This document shows, piece after piece, positions 1-11,007 of a stretch of 64,000 nucleotides of DNA. The notes beneath the pieces were generated by a model. That model saw nothing but the letters and a program-made list of their open reading frames with translations. It had not been told where the DNA came from and made no database searches. Origin of the DNA: Cryptomeria japonica (taxonomy: Eukaryota > Streptophyta > Pinopsida > Cupressales > Cupressaceae). Position 1 is the first letter of the stretch. Each line of letters starts with the position of its first letter. Where the stretch lies: positions 442,331,038 through 442,395,037 of the forward strand of contig NC_081413.1 of assembly GCF_030272615.1 (NCBI RefSeq), in the 5' to 3' direction. The translations under genes were made by a program, and so were the position numbers.

Positions 1-722
1 CTGATCACCTAAGAAAGGTGTGAGCATACTCGCCTTTCATCAAAACACATAAGACATGTTTGTTCATGTTCATTGTAATTAGTCTATGTGCCTATTTTTA
101 ACAAATATAAGTGCAAAATCCCATGACTGCAAACAAATTTAGTAGCTTATATTGAATTCTTTGATGGTGAAATAGCTGATGACTCTGGTCTTTCACTGCG
201 AAATAAGTACCTGTAAAACTAATAATCTGCAAATTAGGTTCAGAAAAGTGACAGTCCAGAAGCAGAAATGAGGAATGCAACATGCAATATTTGCAAAATC
301 AATAAAAAAACTGAAAACACCATCAAATTGACCAAGAACGCCATCATATGTGCCAAGAACACTACTCTACACACCAGAAATGATGTTCTACACACTAGAA
401 ACATTGTTCTGCACAGCAGAAACGTTGTTCTACACACCAGAAACGCTGTCAAACAGACTGAAAACGCTGACAAATATACCAAAAAGGCCATAATACATAC
501 CAAAAATACTAAAGTACAGACTAAAAATGCTAAAGTACAGAAAAATATGAAAACAGAGTTGAGAAGTCTCCCAAAAATGCCATTTGAGGTGTCGGAACAC
601 CACAATAGAGACCAAGAATGTGATTCGGGAGCCCAAGAGAGCTAATCTGCACTCCATAAGAGCTAATCAACTTGTCAATGAAATTTCCTGCAAGCAAACT
701 TGTTAAAGATCAAAGGGGCTAG
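1..722 (-). mobile_element. Element A: leader region of a minus-strand Tat-like LTR retrotransposon (partial)
   Basis: This stretch lies just inside the primer-binding site and 5' LTR of an element that runs leftwards off the window. No gag reading frame is reached. The plus-strand reading frame at 268-645 is open only because a 21-bp repeat keeps one phase; its product is a 7-residue repeat rich in Asn, Thr and Lys, and I do not regard it as a gene. The long non-coding leader resembles the 2.7-kb leader of the 19-kb element further right. Assignment to the Tat-like group rests on the LTR ends and architecture, since no coding domain is visible here. Confidence 0.6.
298..560. repeat. Degenerate 21-bp tandem array inside the primer-binding site of element A
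   Basis: About 11-12 diverged units of roughly 21 bp follow each other; the clearest have the form CAGAAACGTTGTTCTACACAC. The exact 21-nt phase gives a 7-residue repeat when translated. Units decay towards the right into A-rich copies. The array sits about 160 bp from the primer-binding site, comparable with the AGCGCT array of the 19-kb element, but the sequence is unrelated. Confidence 0.75.
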
Positions 723-740
723 GCCCCACGGTGGGCACCA
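723..740 (-). other. Primer-binding site of element A, tRNA-Lys type
   Basis: The plus strand reads GCCCCACGGTGGGCACCA at the end of this segment, which matches the 3' end of plant tRNA-Lys (recalled) apart from one G-to-A change and includes the terminal CCA. The minus strand is therefore complementary to the tRNA 3' end. Five bases separate it from the LTR. Similarity to tRNA-Lys stops in the T loop, giving an ordinary length of about 18 nt. Confidence 0.7.
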
Positions 741-745
741 ATTAA

Positions 746-1806
746 TGTGATGCTAAAAATGTGGTATATAGGAGGCATACACATATAATGAGACAATAAA
801 ATGTAATTGAAAAGCTTAATTAAAAACTAGATTAGAAATGCAAACCATAAGCCTTCCTTGAAATGTCCCATTTTCCTCTATTCTTGAGGACATTGAAGAT
901 TTTGGATTGATGGGCTCTCAATGGAGCAATGACCTCCAAAGTGGCAACTCAAGAATTGAGTAGCTATTTGATCATGATTGACTATGGAGATGATATGAAA
1001 TGCATGATTTAAGAAACTAGATTAACATGCCATGATTAATCCAAAAGCTAATTACTAGATAATTGAAAATGCAAATTGCCTATAGTAATGATGCCTAAAT
1101 TGATATGAGATGGGATCCTTATTTCTCCAAAATGGGGGATATTTATAGGAATTCCAAGGCCAAATTTGAGGTGCCAGGAATCAATGGTCCAGATCCGATC
1201 TAAAGATATCAAGGGCCAAGATTGAGGAAGTTGGAGAAGAGGTTTGAGGAAGGGATACTTGTCATCTCTGTGGTGACAAGTGTCAAGGAGCCTTGCTCAT
1301 GAGAGGGCAAGTGTCCAAGGGAGGAGACATGTGGCAAAATTGCCATGTGTCTCAAGGAGAGAATATCCACACCATGGGAGGTTAGCATAAGGAGGTTAGA
1401 ATGTGCAAGATAGGATAGGGTTAGATAAGACCCAAGATATGATTGAATGGGTTAAGTTAGGGGATGGTTAGGTTAGGTGGTTAAAAGTTAGGAGCCATGT
1501 GCTCATTTGAATTTAGAAATTTAAATACTTGGAAAATGGTAATTAATCTCAACAAACTTGAGTTTGTTAATCTTAACTAGGGATTAGAAAAATTGATTTA
1601 TATGGGGGACATTAATTAATTTAGAATTAATTAATTAAAGGGGGATATGAAATGAACTATATAAATAAATCATTTAGATTTATTTACTAGTAGATGAATA
1701 GAGAAATTAATTAAATTGCTTGTGAATTCAATTAATTGGGAAGGGGAATTAATCAAATAACTGTGTATTTAATTAACTATCTTCAAACCATTTTTAGGTG
1801 TATACA
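746..1806 (-). mobile_element. 5' LTR of element A (Tat-like)
   Basis: The ends were chosen from the adjacent primer-binding site on the left and from similarity to the LTR at 3894-5160. On the minus strand it begins TGTATACACCTAAAAATG and ends TTTTAGCATCACA; the second LTR begins TGTAGACACCTAAAAATG and ends TTTTAGCATACA. Length is about 1,061 bp. The interior is rich in TTAATTAA-type sequence on the U3 side, as in the 19-kb element, and it contains a TATA motif. The partner LTR lies outside the window, so the target duplication cannot be tested. Confidence 0.7.
1141..1149 (-). promoter_or_regulatory. Putative TATA box of LTR A
   Basis: The minus strand reads CCTATAAAT at this position. The two related LTRs have CTATAAATTGAGC (4865-4877, plus) and CTATAAATAGAGC (about 29,031-29,043, minus) at comparable places, which supports a conserved core promoter. 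Confidence 0.5.
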
Positions 1807-2465
1807 CTTACAAGTCAAAGCAAGAAAATAAAAGAGAGAAAATGCTATGCCAAATATCCATCTTAAGTCAAAAGAGCAATGATATATAACTGAAATATCA
1901 TGCATACAAAGTGCGACAAAAAAAACTTGACTATGGGAACATGCGAGTAATTCCATCAGGTCTATGGACATCTGCTGGCAATGCAGCAATATTTGAGAGA
2001 TTACAGCCTATAACCTCATCAGAGCTCTAAAAGCTTGCTGGCAATGAGGCTCTATTCGGGATACTTTTGAAGTTATCTTAATCCACATAGCTAGTCATAT
2101 AGGATGATAAGGTTATTTAGTGAACATAAGAGCAAGAATTAACTCATTTGCACACACATGGGCAAAAGAAGATCAAAGTTTCAAGAACCAATGGGGAAGT
2201 TTTCCGCGTCTCTATTTGTAAATCCTAGTTACTAAGCATGTTAATTTGGATGTTCCAAGAGACCTTAAGGATCGATTGACCACTTATCTATTAAATGTGT
2301 TGTACCTCCAATTCAATTGGTGTATTACAAAATGCTAAACAAACACAGTCATCCTTGTTCAAATAGGAAATGCATATTCATCATGCATATTGCAATAACA
2401 TAGGTCATGTTGAAAATTCATTGTTTCCACATGCATTTTGCAGATCATCATGTCATATAGGTTTG

Positions 2466-2810
2466 CACGCTGAGGGCATAACTAAAAAAATCCTAAAAAT
2501 CATATAAAGTCTTGAAAAATCAAAAAAACATTCATATATAAAACATAAAATCCAAAAAACAGTGAAAACAAAAAAAATCCAAAAATAGTGAAAAACATAA
2601 AATCCAAAAAACATTGAGAAAACAAAAAAAATCATACAAAATCAAATATGATCCTGAAAAAATCAACCAAAAACATCTTATAATGTCCTAAAAAAATCAA
2701 GAAAAAAATATCCATACAATGTCCTGGAAAAAAAATCTACCAAAAACATTCAAATATCTATCCACAAAATCCAAAAATAATTAAAAATCAATCAAAAAAC
2801 TTACAATAGA
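2466..2810 (+). repeat. A-rich short repeats containing CAAAAACATTC
   Basis: Loose repeats of AAAAATC, CCAAAAACATTCA and TGTCCT(G/A)AAAA fill this interval. The same motifs in reverse complement form the repeats downstream of pol in the 19-kb element at 17,810-18,420. It is non-coding and marks the region just 3' of pol in this family. Confidence 0.65.
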
Positions 2811-3746
2811 ATGTCTCACAAGAAATAAATACCCTAGCAGATATCCAACAAACACTTTGCATGAAGTTAACAAAGGATACAACTATCCAGTCAAACATTT
2901 GCAATCAAATGATCAAACTGTCTTATCAATCATATCATATCCATATCAAGTAATCATTATCTTGTCTTAAACAGAAGAGGATACACTTGAAATCAGACAA
3001 GTCAGTCTTAAACGGGGTCCACAACTTTCTGAGATCAAACATTATCAACTATCACATCAAGCAACTCAGAACAAAGGCACAAAGTCAGTATAGCTGCTGA
3101 ATTTTGTCTGGGTCAGTCTTTATCTTTGATCATTTGGCAACAGATTGTGTTCCTATGCTACTCAAGGATGTACACAAGTAACTAGAGGAGCCAGGATGGT
3201 CATGATCTTTCTCTTGGTTTGTTGTTTGTGGTGTGGACCAATGAAGTTCTGGGGTAACAGTTCCAATGGGTGTCTGTGTTGGTACGTTCATTCGACAAAT
3301 ATCCTATGCAAAATTCAAGGATAGTTATGCTTGTGACTATCTCACATACCTCGGCCCCTAACATTATTCCTAGAATGGAGGTTTCACTCCTTGTCTGCTA
3401 TATGTTTGTTTCTTCAATGAGATATCTTTACATCTTGGTTCCTTACACCCTGATGTGCCAAGCTCCATTGTTCCATAATAAGGCTCAGTGATGAATATAT
3501 ATTGCACAAAAAATAATGACACAGGTTCATGAATCAATCATTCTCATTTCATCTCATTTTCTTACTGCTAGTTTGTTGATTCTGTTTCCATCATCTCTTT
3601 CTAAATCATTTTCTATCATCTAACATTATTCTATTTCATTCTAAGGTTCATTCTCTCATATTCTATCTCAATATCATCTTCACATCACCTATCTCTATCT
3701 CTAATCAATTAATCATTCTTCTATCTTCTATCTCACTTTATTCTTA

Positions 3747-3790
3747 TTTCGAGAGATCATTCATACCTTTAATGCATAAACAATCTCTCA
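3747..3790 (+). other. Conserved stem (GAGAGAT/ATCTCTC) in the 3' region of element B
   Basis: TTTCGAGAGATC at 3747-3758 is followed about 25 nt later by AATCTCTCAAGGGGGCAT. The arms GAGAGAT and ATCTCTC are complementary. The reverse complement of 12,541-12,605 in the 19-kb element has the same arms and flanks around a different loop. Confidence 0.6.
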
Positions 3791-3849
3791 AGGGGGCATT
3801 ACACCTTAAGTGTCGCCGAGACATACCGGGGTAGATTTTTTTTCATTTT

Positions 3850-3893
3850 CTTTGAAACAAAGTCATTCAGACATTGTCTCAAAGAGGGACAAA
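3850..3893 (+). other. Hairpin and polypurine tract of element B
   Basis: Arms CTTTGAAACAAAGTC (3850-3864) and GACATTGTCTCAAAG (3870-3884) can pair at 13 of 15 positions around a 5-nt loop. The 3' arm overlaps the purine tract CAAAGAGGGACAAA, which abuts the LTR. The large element has the same arrangement. Confidence 0.7.
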
Positions 3894-5160
3894 TGTAGAC
3901 ACCTAAAAATGTCTCATTGATCATGTACTAATTATTCCTCTAATTAGTTAAATAATTCTTTAATTATTTAATTAAGTTAATTAATCTTATTCTTCTAAAT
4001 TCATATTTCCTCTTCATCTTACTAATTATTTATGTTTCAATTATATCATCATTTAATCATTTATACCATTTTCTAATGATTAATTAAATATTTATTATTT
4101 AATTAATTCTGATTAATTGTGATTTTTAATTCTCAATTTAAATAATCTTTATTATTTAAATAAATTCATTTTCAATTTCTATTTCTAATCAATTAATTAT
4201 TAACCCTTTTTGTAAATATTATTTAATGTTAATTATTTAATTAATTGTGATTTTAATCCTTTAATTTAAATAATTTTTATTATTTAATTAAAGTCAATTT
4301 CTAAATAATTAAATAGTTTCTCTAAATTATTTAATTAGTTAATTAATTCTTCAATACCAAATCTCTAGATTCTAATTCCATTTAATTTCATTAATTCTTC
4401 TAATTTCAATTAATTTCATTTAATTAATTAATTTATTCTCTAAATTCAAATTCGAATTCTCCTAATTTTTTCTAATTTCAAATACATGTGCATGATTTCA
4501 AAAATTAAATTGAAAATCAAAGTCAAGTTCTAAATACATTCCAGTATCAAATTGAATTTAAAGTAAATTCAATATTTGAATTAAAATCTCATGCAAAGGT
4601 TAAATTGAAAATCAAAGTCAAAGTGCAAGCACATGCTAAATTAATTAATAAATTCAATTATCTCTTCAATCTCTATTTCTATGTTTTAGTTAGCTTTTTC
4701 TAAATAAAGCTCTCAATCAAATTTTAATCAACTAACTATTTTCTCCTCTTTATTTCCTCCAATCACCCTTTTTCATCCTTTAGTCAGCTTTTTCTCAATC
4801 AGTTGACTCAATTAATTTATTCAATCTATTATGTTCCACCTTTCAATCAATCCTCTCCAATAATCTATAAATTGAGCATTCAATTCCTCATAATGCCTTT
4901 GAATCATGAACTTCGAATCTTTGTGTCATTTGCAGGTTGCCAGTGCAATATATGAGAGCCACCATACCACAAGGAAGAGAAGAGAAATGGAAGCTATATG
5001 CAGTCTTGGAATAGGGAGAATTGACTGATATATCTTATATTCATGTTTCTTGTTTAGCATTATTCTATTATTTGTTTGTTTGAATTCCAATTAGGATAGG
5101 GATTTGTGATTTCTCCCTTTTATTCCTATTTGATTTACATTTAATGAATTTTAGCATACA
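3894..5160 (+). mobile_element. 3' LTR of element B (Tat-like)
   Basis: The LTR starts right after the polypurine tract with TGTAGACACC and ends with TTTTAGCATACA, giving TGTA...TACA ends and 1,267 bp. The first 700 bp are a TTAATTAA-rich U3 and a TATA motif lies at 4865. The end was chosen from the matching end of LTR A. With no 5' LTR in the window the target duplication cannot be checked. Confidence 0.65.
4865..4877 (+). promoter_or_regulatory. Putative TATA box of LTR B
   Basis: CTATAAATTGAGC occurs about 300 bp before the LTR end and aligns with CTATAAATAGAGC in the LTRs of the 19-kb element. Confidence 0.5.
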
Positions 5161-6260
5161 AGAGTAATTGATCTAGAGACCATCTTCGGTATTCTCGGAT
5201 TTGGTCTGGCTTGTGGTATTGGCTTGGATTGGTTATTCATGTGTTCTTAATGCGTATCAGATTTAGTTGGTTCATGATTTTATGATCTACATGCTATCAT
5301 TTGTTCTAGTAAGCCTTTTGGTCACCGGTAAGGGTTTTACCAGTAGTGCTTTGATGAAGATCTTTAAGTGGTGTTGGTGCAGCTTCTAGAAGGTTATCAA
5401 GATGCTGATGGTTATTGTGTTTGTGTTCCAGTTGATTGGTGGTATTTCGTTTGGCTTATGGCAACCTATTTTAGGTCCAGTGGTTATTCTGCTAGGTTAT
5501 GGACAGATTTGTGTAACATGTTGGTTGATGCTCCCGATGCGTCATCGGTTAGATTTATTGTTTGGATTATGTTGTTTTGGTCTTAGGCCGACTTGGTTTA
5601 TCATTGGTTTGCAGGATTATATAACAGATCTATTGTATTATCTTTTAGGTGGCCGACCTAATTGTTTAGGTCCCAGGTTGATATAAATATGATGTAAGAT
5701 CTCTTTGTAGATCGTGGTTTTTTGGGATAGAGGATTATCTGTGTGCGAATAATGTTGTAATCATATGCAAAGGCTTTGGTCGATCATAGGTGATCAAATT
5801 GATTTTGTGAAAGAGGTTTAAGACCTCAGGTATTGAGCTTAACCAAAATTGTACTCAGGCATAGGAGATGTTATTCTTGGAGTTCACTCATGTTTTCGAA
5901 TTGTAGTCTGGATTTCTTTGTAGTCACTGAGGTTGCTTTTGTGATGAGCAGTGTGCCTTCCTGCATGTGCATGCCCTTCTTATTGTAATCACATACTTGT
6001 TGTAGAAGTATTATCTGACTGTGGGTAGGCTTCCCACTATTGTTTTTCCCTTTGTCGGGGTTTCCACGTACAAATCTTGGTGTTATGTGTTCTGGATGGT
6101 TGGTTAATTATTCTATAATTTATGTTTATGCTTAACTATTACATCTTCTATTCCTGTATTTGGTTTATGCATTCCAGTAGAAGGTTTTGTGAGCTTAAAG
6201 TTTTATAATCTGTTGACGACTAATTCACTGCCCCCTCTTAGTTGTCCACTGGTTATCCTA
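5161..6260 (+). mobile_element. Ty1/copia-type LTR remnant
   Basis: The segment near 6,015-6,090 reads GTGGGTAGGCTTCCCACTA, a stretch close to CCCTTTGTCGGGGTTTCCAC, and then a run on GTACAAATCTTGG. Together with TTCACTGCCCCCTCTTAG at about 6,223-6,240 this is typical of the 3' part of plant copia LTRs as I recall them. No reading frame in the interval resembles a retroelement protein. The left boundary is uncertain and there is no primer-binding site after it, so this is a solo or truncated LTR with flank. Confidence 0.45.
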
Positions 6261-6450
6261 ACAGTTCTCCATTTTGAGTTTCCACAACTCCAAATTGCTG
6301 CCATTGAATTTTTCCATTTCAATTCTTCCAGATGTGCTTGCCATCTTAAATTTGCAACTGGGTTGAGAAACGTCTATCTGCAGAAAATCCCACTGAAAAG
6401 GATATGCACAAAAAACTCTACAACCCACTAAGGATAATAAAGTTGGCCAA

Positions 6451-6462
6451 GATCTAATACCA
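6451..6462 (-). other. Primer-binding site remnant, initiator-Met type
   Basis: The minus strand reads TGGTATTAGATC, close to TGGTATCAGAGC, the usual primer-binding site of plant copia and many gypsy elements. It lies 2 bp from the LTR at 6465. Confidence 0.55.
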
Positions 6463-6464
6463 AT

Positions 6465-7393
6465 TGAAAGGAAATTAGAGGAACGAAAGAAAACTTCCTA
6501 ATGCAAACCCCCAACAAGAGTGAATGCACGTTTCTTTGCAAACCCCTAAACAACATTAGAGATAAAAGAAAAACACACACATTAAATTTTTAGATTTATC
6601 ATAAACACAAGACAAAAAATATTTAACGTGGGAAAACCGTTTCGAAAAAAAATCCACCACACCGAAGCATAAATCAATTGTATTATATTAAAAATCTATT
6701 ACAAATAATATGTAGAACCTATGCTCTTGTAGGTCTCTTCAACTATGATATCTAATTCCAAAATAATTCCGGCAGCATAATGGCATATTTCAAAAATATT
6801 TCACACTAGTTCTCTTCTACAATACATTGTATTTATAGAGTTTAAAATGCAAAAGGAAGCAACTTCTCAAAACCATCCACATTCAATGTATCTATAACAT
6901 ATAATTAGAAACTTCCTTTGTCCACAACTCTTTCATAAATAATATTTAATACAAAGATTATTTATTCCAAAAATGCAAGGTGTCTGAGAAAATCAAGCCT
7001 TTCTGCCAAAATACAACATTCTATTTTGCTCCAAGTCTATCCATGTGGAAGATTTGGTCCTGCTGAAAATCTTTCCAAAATCATGCACAAGAAAAGAAAA
7101 GAAACCATGTATCCACTTGTTGCAAGAAAGGAACTTTTGAGAGCTTCCTCTCAAAAAATTTCTTAAAACTTCCCTCTTTGTGACACATGACGCACCTCTC
7201 TCTTTATCCAGAATATTAATTTTACGCACTTCAAAAATTTATATTATAACATTAAATTAATTAAAATCAGCACATGGGACCAATTAAATAATCAATTAAA
7301 TATCCACTTGGACTCCTAAGGTTGAGGCACCTTAATCTCAACAACCACCAATAATAATTAGACAATCGATTTTATAATGAAATATGCTAACAT
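6465..7393 (-). mobile_element. Copia-type LTR, minus orientation
   Basis: On the minus strand it starts TGTTAGCATATTTC and ends CCTTTCA, 929 bp, next to an initiator-Met primer-binding site. The plus strand contains AACGTGGGAAAACCG (6628-6642); its complement, ending in TTTTCCCACGTT, is a hallmark of plant copia LTRs near the transcription start. No internal coding region follows on the left, where only about 200 bp of unclear sequence separates it from the previous LTR remnant. Confidence 0.6.
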
Positions 7394-8410
7394 TCTCCCA
7401 ATTACTATAGAAATCTCTTACAAATGTACCCCTAAAAATTCAAAGTGCACCTTTCCAATGGATACCCCTTAAGGAAACATTACACTTAAAGAACATGTTT
7501 ATTACACAAAACAAATACACATTCTTCAAAATTTATTTCTTTGAATAAACAAACCTTGAATTGGGTGGAACTTCATCAAGTTTCCTCATGACCATCATAA
7601 TGGTGTAGCTCTAAGTTAAACTCCTAAGTTCTTGGATAACCATTTCTTGAAGCATAGATTCTTGAATTATTTGACAATAATCTATACAAAGATACCCTCA
7701 TAGAGCCCTATCATGTTCTCTCATGATCCTTTGAAGGGTATAATTATTTCATTTCATATTTATTTCCACTAGTTTACTATGTACAATGCTTCAATGCATG
7801 ATTTTGACTTATTCAATACTTATAGTAACAAAAAAGATTATTTATACATAATTTTTTTGCACTTAAAATATTTTTATCACTTAAAGCATTGTGGAGTATG
7901 GTGAAAAGGCTTTATATTTATTTGAGGAATAGTAATGCATATAAAACAAGAGATTTGCATGGTTAGTACAACTATAACTATACTAAACCACCAAAGATAA
8001 TTGCAACATAAGTGATTGTATAATATAATCTGCTAGAATTCTCTCAATTACTAGAATGTTACAAATGTACCCTTGAAAACTCAAAATGAACATTGCCAAG
8101 GAATCCCTCTTAAGGAAACAAATTACATAAAAAGATCATGTTGATTACATAAAATAAATACACATTCTTAAGAAGGCATTTCTTTGAAGAAACAAATCTT
8201 GAATTAGGTGGAAGTCCATCAAGTTTCCTCGTGACCCTCAAAAGGGTGTAGCTTTGAGCTAAATTCCTAAGAACAAGTCTCATATTACCATTTCCTTAAA
8301 CTCTTGAATCTCATATTTCTGAATTATTGGACAACAATCCATACTAAGCTATCCTCATAGAGCTACATCAAATTTTCTCATGACCCTTAGAAGGGTATAA
8401 ATTTTTATCA
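7384..8410. repeat. Ancient tandem duplication, two copies of about 370 bp
   Basis: 7384-7745 and 8030-8410 share long stretches in the same order. Examples are CAATTACTA near each start, ACAAATGTACCC, CTTAAGGAAACA, AATACACATTCTT, CATCAAGTTTCCTC and GAAGGGTATAA. The copies have diverged by many substitutions and small indels. They are about 650 bp apart and neither is coding. I do not recognise the unit. Confidence 0.7.
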
Positions 8411-9860
8411 CAATATTGTGAACTCAGTGGACAACAATCTATAGTGAGTCCACTAAATCCCTTACCTATCTTTAAAAAAAAAATCGCTATATATATATAT
8501 ATATTCTTCAAATCTACCAATACCAAAAAAGAAAGCTAAAAGGGAAGTAAAGGGAAAAAAAATGCTTCTTATGCAAAGCAACATCTCGAAGTTAGAAGAT
8601 GACTTGAGATTATTGCAATTCCTCCATCCTTTGGTGTCACCAGCCTCCAATGCATGACCATATTACACTTTATCCTATTAGATGTACCAAATATAGCCCT
8701 AAATGCCTAAGTATAAGATGAGATGATAAAAAAATTCATGTCAACATGCAAGACTTCACCCATTTAAAAATGATCTAAAATATAAATTTCCAATCAAAAA
8801 TTGATCTTACAAAGAATCTATATAAAACCTCATATAAAATGACCATAAATATCAATATCAATATTTAATCTCTCCAACAACACTACACACTCTTCCCAAA
8901 GATAATCTCAATATTTCTTGAATAAATTAGCTTATCAGTCCAAAAACAAAACAAAACGCCAGGTTATATCTCCACTTGTAAAATAAATTCACCCATACAT
9001 TAATCCCCAAACAAATGGACTTTAACCTTTCTTTCTCTGCTTACGAAATGCAGTTTCAAGTCTTTAGAAGAGGGAACTTCCTTCTGAGATTCTTTATATA
9101 CTTTTCCAAACTATGAACTTCATCGTCACGTATTAATCATGTATAAATCATTTTCCCCAAATTAGTTGCGTCGTGCTTGGAAAAGCTACTTCATGCATTC
9201 CCATTTAGAACATTTTAATTGATTTTAATTAGAAATACGTGGTACTAAAAAAAAATTGAAACTCGTATTTCTATACCACGAGAGGAATCTCCAAATGCAT
9301 GCACCCTTATTTCCTCTCTTTGCATCTCCCAAATCGTATTTGCTACAAAACCAAAAATTGTTTTAGAATGCTGTGACCTTCAAAATTGTTTACAAGAATG
9401 ATAGGAGACCTACACTATTTTATGGTACCTCTTGCCTATAAACTGCAACTTCTTTTATGTAGGAAAAGACTATCAACAGATTTCAATGCCTAGACCAAAA
9501 GATTTAGATTAAAATATAGTCTTTGGTGTTTTCTCATTGCATGGCTTCTAATGATACCTTTCTCTATACTTCAGACCCCAAACCTGTCTTCTGTAGTGGC
9601 ATTTGCATACAAGGTGTCTCTCCTTAGCGGCATCTCGAACTCTTTTATTCACATTTTGCTTCATAAGTTATGTTTGCTTCCTTGCCCAGTAAACTTCTCC
9701 TCATGTGCATCAAATTTAGGTGCAGGAAATCACCCTACAAGTTTGTAATGCCTATTTTAGATGTTTCAACTTGCCCAAGAATTACTTGTTTAATGCATAT
9801 CTAATAGGAGAGTTACATTGTTAATGCAAATTGTATAACAATTGAGATAATCACATTGGA
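8411..9860. other. AT-rich non-coding spacer
   Basis: I see no convincing gene. There is a short TA microsatellite at about 8488-8507 and several A or T runs. Short open frames (for example 9551-9748) have no recognisable domain and no supporting context. Confidence 0.5.
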
Positions 9861-9864
9861 GATG

Positions 9865-10345
9865 ACATTAACAATCATTGGTTTTTCTATGTGGCTCAAA
9901 TAGGTGTGATCATAATTTGATTTAGGGATGAAAAAGTGATCTTGAGATATTTTATCTAATTTGAAATTTATTATGGATCTAGACCAATTCAATGTCAATT
10001 AATTATCATTTAACAACCTCCATGTCAAAAACATCAAAGTTATGCACCTAAGACATATTTACAAGAATTTTATCTCTAGATCATTTCATCATCTATTCAA
10101 GATAACATATTACAAATATATGCCATGCACTAAAATATCAATTATCAATCATTTCCTTTCATAACTATATTTTACATGAATAATTTGGATTACATTAGCT
10201 ATTATATTAGAACTAATAATAAACTCTAGTTCTTACACTACTTCGTTATCCATATATATAAAATCTAATCTCAAACTCTCATTATCATTATATCACAACA
10301 TTAACAACTATGTATAGTATTAGATACATTGTGTTGTACCTTCAA
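9865..10345. repeat. Diverged dispersed repeat, left copy
   Basis: This block matches 36,725-37,180 in the same orientation. Shared anchors in order are TTTAGGGATG, GGTC(T/C)A-type motifs, CATGTCAAAAA, TATTTCATCATTTATTC-like sequence, ATGCACTAAAATAT, AATA(G/A)TTTGGATT, and ACTAATAATAA. The two copies lie on opposite sides of the retrotransposon nest; without the nest they would be under 1 kb apart. It is non-coding and unidentified. Confidence 0.65.
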
Positions 10346-10952
10346 AATTTTAACATTTTCTTTATAAAATTACATTTCATAATAATTTAAAAGGTAGTTT
10401 TACTTTTTTACAAACTACATAAAAAACACTATTACTCAATAACATCTTTGGACCTATAGAAACAAATTAGTGCATCCTACTTAAATTATGTACCATTATA
10501 TCAAGATGATGTTGTAATTGGGGGTATAATTTTTTTTGAAAGACATCTTTCCTTTGACATAATTTCTTTCTCTTTTTTCATGCATTTATTATTTAATGGT
10601 TTTTTAAATTTTTACTTTATTATCCTACATACAAGGTTGTTTTATTATGTAACTTTGCATGCCTTCTTCATTACTTCAATTAAAGGAAAAATTGCGACCT
10701 ATGAATCTTTTCTTTTACATTTATTTTTATATTAGATATTTATTTATAAATTATCACTTTTATGTTCAAATTTTATATTCAAAATATAATATAATCTTTT
10801 ATTTTATTTTCTAGAAATTTCTTTTTCTTTGATTTATGTTTATTCATTTATGGAAGACAAAATTAATTATTACTAATCACATTTTCATGTTTATGTATGG
10901 TCAATTTTCTTTTTATTTTGGCATTCTTTTAGTGTACATTCACATGTATATA
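10346..10952. other. AT-rich spacer left of the nest
   Basis: Only T-rich and A-rich sequence is visible, with no gene. Its last five bases, ATATA at 10,948-10,952, compare with ATAGA at 36,445-36,449 as a possible one-mismatch target duplication of the outer element. Confidence 0.45.
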
Positions 10953-11007
10953 TGATGCAAGAGCATCCCCAGTCGATGAGCAATCTTGCATCAACCAAAA
11001 ATATTTC
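10953..11007 (+). mobile_element. LTR1 of the outer gag-protease element, first 55 bp (interrupted)
   Basis: It begins TGATGCAAGAGCATCCCC like the LTRs at 32,784 and 35,684. The LTR is broken after ATTTC at 11,003-11,007 by the 19-kb element and resumes at 30,017 with a second ATTTC. The sequence across the break joins smoothly when compared with the LTR at 32,784. Confidence 0.9.

Larger units (their letters stand above)
1807..3893 (+). mobile_element. Element B: 3' non-coding part of a plus-strand Tat-like element
   Basis: This region ends at a polypurine tract followed by a 3' LTR at 3894. Three blocks match the reverse complement of the region 3' of pol in the 19-kb element: A-rich repeats (2466-2810 against 17,810-18,420), a block around 3240-3420 that shares TGAAGTTCTGGGG and ATGCAAAAT (against about 17,250-17,530), and the terminal 150 bp with two hairpins and the polypurine tract. 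No coding sequence of gag or pol remains; the body appears cut off at the LTR of element A. The antisense mobile-domain gene of the large element has no counterpart here. Confidence 0.7.

Noticed and set aside
268-645. A 125-residue plus-strand frame with 7-residue repeats
   Set aside because: It exists because a 21-bp DNA repeat is in phase; it sits in a retroelement leader and shows no domain.
5368-5686. Overlapping hydrophobic frames
   Set aside because: They fall in a copia-type LTR remnant, have no start context and match no family that I know.
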